64,000 bases of DNA from contig NZ_CP031969.1 in NCBI RefSeq assembly GCF_003443735.1, positions 5,890,001 to 5,954,000 on the forward strand, written 5' to 3'. Shown here in pieces: positions 41,738 to 50,334 of the stretch (positions are counted from its first letter, which is position 1; each line of letters opens with the position of its first letter). Below the pieces are notes generated by a model, which searched no databases, had not been told where the DNA came from, and was given only the letters and a program-made list of their open reading frames with translations. Both the position numbers and the translations under genes were made by a program. Source of the DNA: Streptomyces sp. CC0208. GTDB lineage: Bacteria > Actinomycetota > Actinomycetes > Streptomycetales > Streptomycetaceae.

Positions 41738-43781
41738 GCGTCCCCGAGGCGCACACCGTCTCCTCGTCCCGCCGCTGCCCCGGCAGCCTCCGCCTCCGGG
41801 CCACCGCGCTCAACGCCTGAACGGCCATGTCGAACCGTTCCTGCGAACTCGGCTCGTCCGGCCCCAGCAACCGCCGCTTCAGCGCGGCGCGAGCACCCAC
41901 GAGTGCGTCCCGCTCCGGATGCCGTACCGCGTCCAGCAGCGCCGGCACCCCCGCCGCGTCCGGCGTCAGCACGGTCGCCGCCCCCGCCGTGGGGAAGGCC
42001 GCACGGAACGCGGTCTCGCTCAACCCGCTGGTGTTCGCGACCGCGTACGGCTTCCCGCTCGCCAGGAAGTCGCTGACCACGCTGGACACATCGCTGATCA
42101 GCAGGTCGGCCCGGTTGAAGCAGGCGTACAACGCGGGCCGGGCGTCGGTGACGACCTGGTGCTCCCACTCCGGCAGCGAGGCCCAGTACGCACGCTCCCA
42201 GGCCGCCGTCGCCCGGGCCACCGCCTCCGCGCGGCCCGGCTCCGGCGTGGACTGCAACAGCATGCGCTCGACCGAGTCCGCGGCGGTCCGGAAGGAGGCG
42301 AGGGTGAGCCGGTCCAACTCCTGTGCCCTGCGGGAGAGTTCACCGTCGTCGACGGGCCGCTCTCCGGCCCGCTCCCGGTTCGCCGCCCGGACCAGCTCAC
42401 GGATCCTGAGGTCCGCCGCGCCCGCCCGCGCGTCCACCGACCCGGTCAGCGGATGCGGTTTGTACAGCAGCCGTACCCCCGGGTCCGCCAGCAGCGCCCG
42501 CACGAGGTTCTCGCCCGCCTCGATCACCGAGGTGTTCCCGGGGTTGCCGTCCCAGCCCTCCCAGGTCGGGGCGTACAGCACCGTCGTGTACGTCCCGGTC
42601 GGCGGTCCCTCGTAGGGCCGTACGGCGTCCAGCTGCGGGCGGCCGATCTCCACCACGTCCTTGTCCTCGACGCCGACCTGGGCCGCCGCGTACCGCTCGC
42701 GGGCCGCGGGACCGGCCACCCACACCTCGTCGTAGGCCTTCGCGTACGGGTTGCAGGAGGACAGCTTGTCGCTCTCGCCGTGGTTGACGAACGTGTGCTT
42801 GATCGTCGGGATGCGCAGGACCTGGGAGGTCTTGCCGGAGTTCGAGGGGTGGATGAGGACCTGGAGTGTGGACTGCTCCAGGCGCAGCAGCGTGGACACC
42901 TTCGGCAGGCAGATGATCGGCAGGTCGGTCGCGGCGATCTTCTGCATCATGAACCGCTCGCGCAGGACGACGACCGGCCTCCCGCCGAGCTTCGCGAGCG
43001 GCTCCAGCCACATGTTGGCCTGGTAGGCGGAGGAGACCCCGCCGGAGAAGTACAGGCCGACGGTCGGCCGGTACGCGGCGAGCCACGCGTCGAACCAGTC
43101 CAGCACCTCCTGCTCGCCCGCCGGACGCCGGCTCGGCAGCAGCCGTACGAGAAGGTCGTAGAGGCCCATGAGGGCGAGCCCCAGGGACATCGCGATGCCG
43201 AAGGCCGCGCACCGGGGCTCACCGGTGGCCGCCGTGGTCAGCAGGCCCGTCGTGGCGGGCAGGCCGTGGACCAGCAGCCGGGGGCCGGGGCGGCGCAGCA
43301 GGGCGGGCGGGGCCGGGGTCAGACGGAGCGCGGAGGCGTCGATGTTGCGGGTGACCACCGGGAGGGTCCGGGTGCGGCGGACCAGGACGGAGACCGCCTG
43401 GATCGCGCAGTGCAGCGCGTAGAAGGCGAGCAGACCGGCCACCAGCACCGTGTACGCCGTCTCCTCGGCCTCCGGGGTCAGCCGCAGCAGGCCGAGGACC
43501 AGCAGCAGGTCGCGCAGGACGTGCCGCACGGTGATGTCCGCGTGGGACTTGGCGAACAGGGACACCATGCCGCGCTGCCAGCGGTGCAGAACGCCCTCGA
43601 CGGCCAGGGAGGCGGCCGTCGCGGCGAGCAGCAGCGGGACGTGCGGACGCAGCGCGGCGACGGCCTGGGCGACGACCGCGGCCGCCAGGACGGCGGCGAC
43701 GAGCGCTCTCGTCGCGGTCTGCCGGCCCGGCAGCCGCAGCGCGGACCGGAGGCGGGGGAGGCGTTTTCGCACGGGGGACAC
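41721..43781 (-). CDS. TagF-like CDP-glycerol/ribitol phosphotransferase 2
   Basis: A 686-aa paralogue of the other two TagF-like proteins, on the opposite strand. The N-terminus has at least four hydrophobic segments, then the catalytic domain with FVNHGESDKLSS (a GES variant of the usual GDS), APTWEGWDGNPGNTS, KPHPLTG and SDVSSVVSDFLASGKPYAV. All residues known to matter in TagF are kept. The GTG start has only a weak ribosome site (GGAG overlapping the start). It runs in the same direction as tagF-like 3, whose stop lies 110 nt upstream of this start. Confidence 0.83.
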   Translation of the reverse strand: MSPVRKRLPRLRSALRLPGRQTATRALVAAVLAAAVVAQAVAALRPHVPLLLAATAASLAVEGVLHRWQRGMVSLFAKSHADITVRHVLRDLLLVLGLLRLTPEAEETAYTVLVAGLLAFYALHCAIQAVSVLVRRTRTLPVVTRNIDASALRLTPAPPALLRRPGPRLLVHGLPATTGLLTTAATGEPRCAAFGIAMSLGLALMGLYDLLVRLLPSRRPAGEQEVLDWFDAWLAAYRPTVGLYFSGGVSSAYQANMWLEPLAKLGGRPVVVLRERFMMQKIAATDLPIICLPKVSTLLRLEQSTLQVLIHPSNSGKTSQVLRIPTIKHTFVNHGESDKLSSCNPYAKAYDEVWVAGPAARERYAAAQVGVEDKDVVEIGRPQLDAVRPYEGPPTGTYTTVLYAPTWEGWDGNPGNTSVIEAGENLVRALLADPGVRLLYKPHPLTGSVDARAGAADLRIRELVRAANRERAGERPVDDGELSRRAQELDRLTLASFRTAADSVERMLLQSTPEPGRAEAVARATAAWERAYWASLPEWEHQVVTDARPALYACFNRADLLISDVSSVVSDFLASGKPYAVANTSGLSETAFRAAFPTAGAATVLTPDAAGVPALLDAVRHPERDALVGARAALKRRLLGPDEPSSQERFDMAVQALSAVARRRRLPGQRRDEETVCASGTLTLPE

Positions 43782-43891
43782 TCCAGGGTCGTCGCGAGAC
43801 GGACGCCCTGGTTAACGCGTGCCGACCTCCCGACGACACGCGCGTGTCCTCCGCCTTGCCGGGCGGGGAGGTGGTATGCGCGCAGGTGCCG

Positions 43892-45895
43892 TCAGGCGAG
43901 CGGGGCGAGAAGGTCCTCGGCGCGCTCCGCCGTCGAGCGGTCGGCCAGGTCGTTGACAGCCGCGTTGAACCGCTCCATCGAGGTCGGACGGTCCGGACCC
44001 AGCACGTACTCCTTGAGCGTGCGGCGCCGCGCGGCCATGGGGTCGTGCAGGGGTTCGCGGACCGAGCGCAGGATCTCCGGCAGCCGGGTGCAGGCCCGGT
44101 CGAGCAGATAGGCGCCGCCCGCGGTGGTGTAGGCGGCCCGGAACTCCTCGTCGGGCAGGTCCAGGGCGTTGGTCAGGACGTACGGCTTGAGGCTGGCCAC
44201 GAAGTCGGCGACCACCGAGGAGACGTCGCTGACGAGGAGGTCCGCCTGGTTGAAGCACTCGTACAGGGTGGGGAGCTGGTCGAGGATCACGTGGTGCCGG
44301 GTGCCGCTCCGGCTCGCCCAGAAGATCCGGTGCCACTCGTCCCGCAGTTCCTGCCACTCGGCCGCGCCGTCCCCGTCCGGGACCCGCGCGTCCCGCAACT
44401 GCTGGGCGTCGTCGCCCTCGTGTCGGCCGGACATCTCGTCCAGACGGGCCCGGATCTCCTGGAGCCGGGCTCTCGCGGCCTCCGCGCCCTTTGCTGCTTT
44501 TGCGCCTTTGTCCTCGTCCTCCCGAAGCAGCTCCCTGATGGTCCGGTCCGCGGCGGCCGCCTCGGCCGAGCGCTTGCCGGTGAGGGGGTGCGGCTTGTAG
44601 ATGATCCGCACGTTCTCCGCGAGGAGCCCCTCGATCAGCGGTACGCCCATCGGGATCAGGGAGGTGTGGCAGTCGTCGTCGCTCCAGCCCTCCCAGGTGG
44701 GCGCGTAGAGGACGACGGGCACCGGGCCGGGGACGTGCTCGGCGTGCGAGCGGACCGGGGCCAGCTGCGGACGGCCCACCTCGACGATGGCCTCGTCACT
44801 GATGGCGTGCCGGACCCTCTGGTAGCGGTCCCGACCCGCCTTTCCGGCCACCCAGATCTCGTCGTACACCTTGCTGACGCGGTTGCTGCTGGCGAGCTTG
44901 TCGCTGTCGCCATGGCCGATGAAGACGTGCTTGGCCTCGGCGACCCGCAGCATGTGGACGTTCTTGCCGGCGTTGCCGGGATAGAGCACGACCTGGACGC
45001 CGGACAGGTCCAGCTCCGCCAGGTCGTCGGCCTTGGGCACGCAGACCACGGGGACGCGGGTGCGGGCGAGGAAGCGGAACGAGGCCCGCTCGCGCAGGAC
45101 GATCACCGGGCGCCGGTCGAGCTGCTCCAGCGTCTCGATCCACATGTTGACCTGGTACATGAAGTCCCGGGACACCGCGGCGAAGCTGAAGTACAGGGCC
45201 ACCTCGGGCCGGTGTGCGGCCAGTTGACGGTTGACCTCGGCGATCACCGCGTCCCGGCCGGGCATCCGGCGGACCGCGCGGAACTGTCCCAGCAGGGCTG
45301 CCAGGGCGACCGAGGCGGCGCCGATCGTCAGCGCGTAGCCGGCGTAGGCCGCGTACCAGGTCCCGGTGGCCAGCGCGACGATCAGTCCCGCGTGGGCCGG
45401 CAGATCGAGGTGGAGCAGCTTGCGCAGGAAACGCCGGTAGAGCCAGGCGGGCGGGCGTTCGGGTATATCGATCCCGCTCATGTCGAGATTGCACACGACC
45501 ACCGGCAGTACGCGCCGCCTGCGGATCGCGTGATGCAGCGCCGAATACATCATCACCAGCAGGAAATGGGCGCTGAGAACGGCGAGCCCGGTGATCAGCA
45601 CCCCGTCCGGCGCGTCCGTCCGGTCGGCCAGGGCGAGCAGCATCACCGTCCGCACGGCGAACCGCATCGTGCGGCTGAGCTGCAGTGTCGCAAGGCGGCG
45701 GACGAATCCCGGGGCTCTGTTGTGCAGGGTCTCGTCCGCCAGATACGTCACGGCCCAGGCCGCCGTGAAGCCCCACAGGGACGGCAGCAGCGCCAGAACG
45801 GGAAGTGCCGCGAAACCCGCGGCGAAAAGGATCACCAGAAGAAGTTCGGTTTTCCCGCTGACGCGCAGGACGGCGCACAACCGACGGATCGTCAT
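43892..45895 (-). CDS. TagF-like CDP-glycerol/ribitol phosphotransferase 3
   Basis: A 667-aa TagF-like protein. N-terminal hydrophobic segments (LLLVILFAAGFAALPVLALL and further ones to about residue 200) precede FIGHGDSDKLASSNRVSK, APTWEGWSDDDCHTSLI, KPHPLTGKR and SDVSSVVADFVASLKPYVL. A charged helical insertion near residues 440-490 (EDEDKGAKAAKGAEAARARL) is longer than in the two paralogues. It is transcribed divergently from proB; the 271-nt gap upstream is comparatively AT-rich and must hold both promoters. Confidence 0.83.
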   Translation of the reverse strand: MTIRRLCAVLRVSGKTELLLVILFAAGFAALPVLALLPSLWGFTAAWAVTYLADETLHNRAPGFVRRLATLQLSRTMRFAVRTVMLLALADRTDAPDGVLITGLAVLSAHFLLVMMYSALHHAIRRRRVLPVVVCNLDMSGIDIPERPPAWLYRRFLRKLLHLDLPAHAGLIVALATGTWYAAYAGYALTIGAASVALAALLGQFRAVRRMPGRDAVIAEVNRQLAAHRPEVALYFSFAAVSRDFMYQVNMWIETLEQLDRRPVIVLRERASFRFLARTRVPVVCVPKADDLAELDLSGVQVVLYPGNAGKNVHMLRVAEAKHVFIGHGDSDKLASSNRVSKVYDEIWVAGKAGRDRYQRVRHAISDEAIVEVGRPQLAPVRSHAEHVPGPVPVVLYAPTWEGWSDDDCHTSLIPMGVPLIEGLLAENVRIIYKPHPLTGKRSAEAAAADRTIRELLREDEDKGAKAAKGAEAARARLQEIRARLDEMSGRHEGDDAQQLRDARVPDGDGAAEWQELRDEWHRIFWASRSGTRHHVILDQLPTLYECFNQADLLVSDVSSVVADFVASLKPYVLTNALDLPDEEFRAAYTTAGGAYLLDRACTRLPEILRSVREPLHDPMAARRRTLKEYVLGPDRPTSMERFNAAVNDLADRSTAERAEDLLAPLA

Positions 45896-46166
45896 GGGCA
45901 GGGCTTTCTCGAGCTACGGCAATGACCTTGATGTCGGCCAGTTCGACACGAAGCGGAGGTGAATGGTTGTACATCTGTTCGTCGGAAAGAATTCACTTCC
46001 GATTAATAGGAGGGTGTAATTCCGCTTTTCTCGGAACGGGAACCGAACCGGCCCCCGAAGGCGTCCGGTACCGGGTCCGGGGATTGGACGGATGCGCGTC
46101 GCCGCGTCCCCTTCGCGTACATTGCGGGCGAGGTACCCACAGTGGCGCGAGGGGACAGGACACAAG

Positions 46167-47294
46167 GTGGCAGGGGCAAGGCAGGCCGTGGGCGAGGCCC
46201 GCAGGATCGTCGTCAAGGTCGGTTCCTCGTCGCTGACCACCGCCGCCGGCGGCCTCGACGCCGACCGGGTCGACGCGCTCGTCGACGTCCTCGCCAAGAG
46301 CCGCAGCGGAGGAGAGAAGGAGATCGTCCTCGTCTCCTCCGGAGCCATCGCCGCCGGACTCGCCCCGCTGGGGCTGCGCCGCCGCCCCCGGGACCTCGCC
46401 CGCCAGCAGGCCGCCGCCAGCGTCGGCCAGGGCCTGCTCGTCGCCCGCTACACAGCCTCCTTCGCCCGCTACGGCGTCCGCGTCGGACAGATCCTGCTGA
46501 CCAGCGACGACATGAGCCGCCGCGCCCACCACCGCAACGCCTCCCGCACCCTCGACAAGCTGCTGGCGATGGGCGCCCTGCCGATCGTCAACGAGAACGA
46601 CACCGTCGCCACCGACGAGATCCGCTTCGGCGACAACGACCGGCTGGCGGCCCTGGTGGCCCATCTGGTCCACGCCGACCTGCTCGTCCTGCTCTCCGAC
46701 ATCGACGGCGTCTACGACGGCGACCCGAGCAAGCCCGGGACCTCGCGGATAGCCGAAGTGCGCGGTCCCGAGGACCTGGCGGACGTCGAGATCGGCAGCG
46801 CCGGCAAGGCGGGCGTCGGCACCGGCGGCATGGTCACCAAGGTCGAGGCCGCCCGGATCGCGGCCGCCGCCGGCATCCCCGTGGTGCTGACCAGTGCGGT
46901 CCACGCGGCCGAGGCGCTGTCCGGCGGTGACACCGGCACCTACTTCCATCCCGCCGGCAAGCGCTCCGCCGACCGGCTGCTGTGGCTCCAGCACGCCTCC
47001 ACCCCGCAGGGAGCGCTGATCCTGGACGACGGCGCGGTGAAGGCCGTCGTCGACCGCCGCACCTCGCTGCTGCCGGCCGGGATCGCCGCCGTCGAGGGCG
47101 AGTTCGTCGCGGGCGACCCGGTCGAACTGCGGGACGGCACCGGGCACGCCGTGGCCCGCGGGCTCGTCAACTTCGACGCCAAGGAGATCCCGCGGCTCAT
47201 CGGCCACTCCACCCGGGAGCTGGCGCGCGAACTGGGGCCGGCCTACGAGCGGGAGGTCGTCCACCGGGACGATCTGGTGATCCTGCACCCCTGA
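46167..47294 (+). CDS. proB: Glutamate 5-kinase
   Basis: First enzyme of proline synthesis: ATP-dependent phosphorylation of glutamate. The 375-aa protein has the amino-acid kinase domain (RIVVKVGSSSLT, VSSGAIAAGL, VGQILLTSDDM, PIVNENDTVATDEIRFGDND in parts, TGGMVTKVEAA) and a C-terminal PUA domain (residues 285-370). The GTG at 46167 has AGGA 6 nt upstream and matches the usual start; an in-frame ATG 25 codons earlier is not supported. proA lies 0.96 kb downstream, separated by one hypothetical gene. Confidence 0.96.
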   Translation: MAGARQAVGEARRIVVKVGSSSLTTAAGGLDADRVDALVDVLAKSRSGGEKEIVLVSSGAIAAGLAPLGLRRRPRDLARQQAAASVGQGLLVARYTASFARYGVRVGQILLTSDDMSRRAHHRNASRTLDKLLAMGALPIVNENDTVATDEIRFGDNDRLAALVAHLVHADLLVLLSDIDGVYDGDPSKPGTSRIAEVRGPEDLADVEIGSAGKAGVGTGGMVTKVEAARIAAAAGIPVVLTSAVHAAEALSGGDTGTYFHPAGKRSADRLLWLQHASTPQGALILDDGAVKAVVDRRTSLLPAGIAAVEGEFVAGDPVELRDGTGHAVARGLVNFDAKEIPRLIGHSTRELARELGPAYEREVVHRDDLVILHP

Positions 47295-47478
47295 GGGCCG
47301 CCCGGTGCCTCTCAGGGCCGGTGTGCCCGAAAACGGGGTGAACGCCCTGCCAAGAGCGTCGCCCTCAGGTGGACGTTCCGCAAAACCGCCCCGCGAGCCC
47401 TTGCGGCCTGCTCAACTTTGTCCCAGGGACAACAATCTCCCGACCCCGTGGGTCGACGTGTGCATGAAGGAGGCCGTC

Positions 47479-48165
47479 GTGAGACGAGTGCGCCCTGGGG
47501 CGGCCGCGTCCCGCGTTGGTGCGGCGGCTTCCCGCGGCGGGTCCGGTCCACCCGGAGGGACCGTGGCGCGGACGGCCGGTGGTGGTTCGGCCCCGGCCCT
47601 GGCCCCGTCCTCGACCCCGGTCCCGTCCTCGGCCGCGGACGAGGCCGGCGGCCCCGCCCCGCGGGCGGCCGGGTCCTCGGCCCGGGCGGCGGGCGAGGCG
47701 GGTGCGTCGGCCACGCGGGCGGCGGCGGAGGAGCGGGCCCTGACAAGTGTCGCGGCCGGTGAGGAGCGGGCCCTGACGAGCGTCGCGGCCGGCGACCGGT
47801 ACCAGCGCGAGGAGCCCCAGGACCTGCCGCGTCTGTGGCACGTCACCCTCAGCGTCTCCGGCGACGAGGCCCCGCTGAAAGAGGTCCGGCGCGCCCTCGA
47901 ACAGCTCGCCCACGACCACCCCTTCCTGCTGACCAGCCGCTACGCCAACGACCACGCGGAGATCCGCTACTGGGAGGAGGCCCGCGACCTGCACGACGCG
48001 GCCGCCGTCGCCCTGCGCCTGTGGGGCGAGCACCGGCAGACCGCGGGACTGCCGCCCTGGGAGATCGTCGGGCTGGAGGTCATCGACCGCCAGACCTACC
48101 ACCAGCGCATCGCCGAGGGGTACGGCCCGCCTCCGGCCACGCCGGTCGGAGCCCACCCGTTCTGA
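47479..48165 (+). CDS. Conserved hypothetical protein between proB and proA
   Basis: Family not recognised. The GTG at 47479 has a perfect AAGGAGG 5 nt upstream, which decides the start over longer alternatives; the product is 228 aa. The first ~115 residues are Ala/Gly/Ser/Pro-rich and probably disordered, and contain two tandem copies of EERALTSVAAG (33 bp each, nearly identical). The C-terminal ~110 residues look folded and conserved: LWHVTLSVSGDEAPLKEV, LTSRYANDHAEIRYWEEARDL in parts, and LPPWEIVGLEVIDRQTYHQR. No signal peptide or membrane helix. Its place between proB and proA is typical of Streptomyces. Confidence 0.75.
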   Translation: MRRVRPGAAASRVGAAASRGGSGPPGGTVARTAGGGSAPALAPSSTPVPSSAADEAGGPAPRAAGSSARAAGEAGASATRAAAEERALTSVAAGEERALTSVAAGDRYQREEPQDLPRLWHVTLSVSGDEAPLKEVRRALEQLAHDHPFLLTSRYANDHAEIRYWEEARDLHDAAAVALRLWGEHRQTAGLPPWEIVGLEVIDRQTYHQRIAEGYGPPPATPVGAHPF

Positions 48166-48220
48166 CGATCGCCCCTCGGGCGATGTCCCTTTGATCCCGT
48201 CTCGCGCTGTGGAACACGCG

Positions 48221-48249
48221 GTGGACGCCCCCTGTGGGCGCACTACCCT
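48221..48249 (+). promoter_or_regulatory. Predicted leaderless promoter of proA
   Basis: GTGGAC (48221-48226), a 17-nt spacer and TACCCT (48244-48249). The predicted start site, 7 nt further, is the A of the proA ATG; no Shine-Dalgarno is present. Confidence 0.55.
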
Positions 48250-48255
48250 TCCGGT

Positions 48256-49542
48256 ATGACCTCGCTCTCGCCGTACGACTCCATGACCCCGGTCGTCCAG
48301 GCCGCCTACCGGGCCAAGGCCGCCGCCGCCGACCTCGCCCCGCTGCCCAGGGCCGAGAAGGACGACGCGCTGCTCGCCATCGCGGACGCCCTGGAGGTCC
48401 GTACGAGCGAGATCGTCGAGGCCAACGCCAAGGACATCGCCAAGGCCCGCGAGGCCGGCACCAGCGAGTCGATCATCGACCGGCTGACCCTCACCCCGGA
48501 GCGGGTGCGCGCCATCGCCTCCGACGTACGGGACGTCGTGGCGCTGCCCGACCCGGTCGGTGAGGTCGTGCGCGGCTCGACCCTGCCGAACGGCATCGAC
48601 CTGCGCCAGGTCCGCGTCCCGCTCGGTGTGGTCGGCATCATCTACGAGGCCCGCCCGAACGTCACGGTCGACGCCGCCGCCCTGTGCCTGAAGTCCGGCA
48701 ACGCCGTCCTGCTGCGCGGCTCGGCCTCCGCGTACGAGTCGAACACCGCCCTCGTACGGGTCCTGCGCGACGCCGTGGGCGGCGCCGGACTGCCCGCCGA
48801 CGCGATCCAGCTCGTGCCCGGCCAGTCCCGCGAGAGCGTGCAGGAGCTGATGCGCGCCCGCGGCCTGGTCGACGTACTCATCCCGCGCGGCGGCGCCTCG
48901 CTGATCCAGACCGTGGTGACGGAGTCGATCGTCCCCGTCATCGAGACCGGCACCGGCAACTGCCACGTCTACGTCGACGCCCAGGCCGACCTCGACATGG
49001 CGATCGACATCCTGATCAACTCCAAGGCCCAGCGGGTCAGCGTCTGCAACGCCGCCGAGACCCTCCTGGTCCACCAGGACATCGCCCCCGAGTTCCTGCC
49101 GCGCGCCCTGGACGCCCTCGCCGAGGCCGGCGTGACCGTCCACGCCGACCCGCGGGTGCTGGCGTACGCGAAGGACACCAAGGCGACCGTCGTCGAGGCC
49201 ACCCTGGAGGACTGGGACACCGAGTACCTCTCCTACGACATCGCCGCCGCCGTCGTCGACTCCCTCGACAAGGCCGTCGAGCACATCCGGCTGTGGACCT
49301 CCGGTCACACCGAGGCCATCGTCACCACCTCCCAGCAGGCCGCCCGCCGCTTCACCCAGCTGGTCGACTCCACGACCGTCGCGGTCAACGCCTCCACCCG
49401 CTTCACCGACGGCGGCCAGTTCGGCTTCGGCGCGGAGATCGGGATCTCCACCCAGAAGCTGCACGCGCGGGGTCCGATGGGCCTGCCGGAGCTCACCAGC
49501 ACGAAGTACATCGTCACCGGCGACGGTCACATCCGCCGCTGA
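48256..49542 (+). CDS. proA: Gamma-glutamyl phosphate reductase
   Basis: Second enzyme of proline synthesis: NADPH reduction of gamma-glutamyl phosphate to glutamate semialdehyde. The 428-aa protein shows the aldehyde-dehydrogenase-like fold with PLGVVGIIYEARPNVT, KSGNAVLLRGSASA, LIPRGGASLIQ, the catalytic Cys in RVSVCNAAETLLVH, and GGQFGFGAEIGISTQKLHARGPMG in parts at the C-terminus. It has its own predicted leaderless promoter, so it is not strictly dependent on proB transcription. Confidence 0.96.
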   Translation: MTSLSPYDSMTPVVQAAYRAKAAAADLAPLPRAEKDDALLAIADALEVRTSEIVEANAKDIAKAREAGTSESIIDRLTLTPERVRAIASDVRDVVALPDPVGEVVRGSTLPNGIDLRQVRVPLGVVGIIYEARPNVTVDAAALCLKSGNAVLLRGSASAYESNTALVRVLRDAVGGAGLPADAIQLVPGQSRESVQELMRARGLVDVLIPRGGASLIQTVVTESIVPVIETGTGNCHVYVDAQADLDMAIDILINSKAQRVSVCNAAETLLVHQDIAPEFLPRALDALAEAGVTVHADPRVLAYAKDTKATVVEATLEDWDTEYLSYDIAAAVVDSLDKAVEHIRLWTSGHTEAIVTTSQQAARRFTQLVDSTTVAVNASTRFTDGGQFGFGAEIGISTQKLHARGPMGLPELTSTKYIVTGDGHIRR

Positions 49543-49689
49543 TCCGGGGCGCCAGGGGGCGCGCGGCCAGGGCATATGCATCCGGCAGGCGCCCCGGCTC
49601 GCTTCCGTGGCGGACGAGAGGTGTCTCACAGGGCGGATGAATTTCCCTACCGTCTGCCCAAATTGACCCCCCAGGTCTACTCTGGATTC

Positions 49690-50256
49690 GTGCCGGAGGA
49701 CGTGGGGGGCACGCCGTTCCCTGACGGCTGGGAGCCCGACGACGACCACGACCGCGGGGTGTCGGACGAAGAGTTCGCCTCCGTGGTCTTCGACGAGGCC
49801 TTCGTACGGGCGGCCGTGGTGCACGAGCCGACCGCCGTCGAGCGCCTCCTGGCCGCGGCCCAGGCGAGAGCGGAGGCCTCCGAGGCCGAGGCCCGCCGCG
49901 CCCGCCCCAGAGCCGAGCGGTACGACGACGGCTACGGACCCAGCGGTTTCGGCCATGATCCCGAACTCGACGACCTGGACGACACCGAGATCCTCGAAGG
50001 CCGCTACGGCGCCCCCGGGACATACGGCAAACAGGTCCGCTGGCACCGTCCCGTCGCCTGGATGCTCGCCCTCGTGATGGGCATCGGCATGGTCGCGCTG
50101 GCCTTCACGGCGGTCTACCGGGGCTCCTCCTCCGGCAGCCGCGACCGGGTTCCGCCGCCCGCCTCGACCGGTCTGGAACAGGGGAGCACGGTGACGCCCT
50201 CCGCGTCCGCCGACTACTCCCAGCCAGCTGCCTCCGCGGTCCCGCGAACGCCCTGA
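49690..50256 (+). CDS. Single-pass membrane protein with SVVFDE motif
   Basis: 188 aa from GTG 49690. The cytoplasmic N-terminus (about 1-115) is acidic and contains SVVFDEAFVRAA (residues 31-42) followed by a charged helix (ERLLAAAQARAEASEAEARRA). One membrane helix (VAWMLALVMGIGMVALAFTAVY, in parts, about 118-140) leads to a short Ser/Pro-rich external tail. The start codon lies 7 nt after TACTCT with no ribosome site, so the mRNA is probably leaderless. From memory, the S. coelicolor protein at this position (SCO2584) has been connected with the spore-wall complex. No enzymatic domain is present. Confidence 0.75.
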   Translation: MPEDVGGTPFPDGWEPDDDHDRGVSDEEFASVVFDEAFVRAAVVHEPTAVERLLAAAQARAEASEAEARRARPRAERYDDGYGPSGFGHDPELDDLDDTEILEGRYGAPGTYGKQVRWHRPVAWMLALVMGIGMVALAFTAVYRGSSSGSRDRVPPPASTGLEQGSTVTPSASADYSQPAASAVPRTP

Positions 50257-50300
50257 CGATCCTGGTGAGAACCTGTCAGAACTTGTCGCACAGCGGGGCG

Positions 50301-50328
50301 TTTACCTGAGCTTTCCGAGACCTACCCT
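50301..50328 (+). promoter_or_regulatory. Predicted leaderless promoter
   Basis: TTTACC (50301-50306), 16-nt spacer, TACCCT (50323-50328). Transcription would begin at the A of the ATG at 50335; no Shine-Dalgarno is seen. Confidence 0.5.
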
Positions 50329-50334
50329 GAAGAT

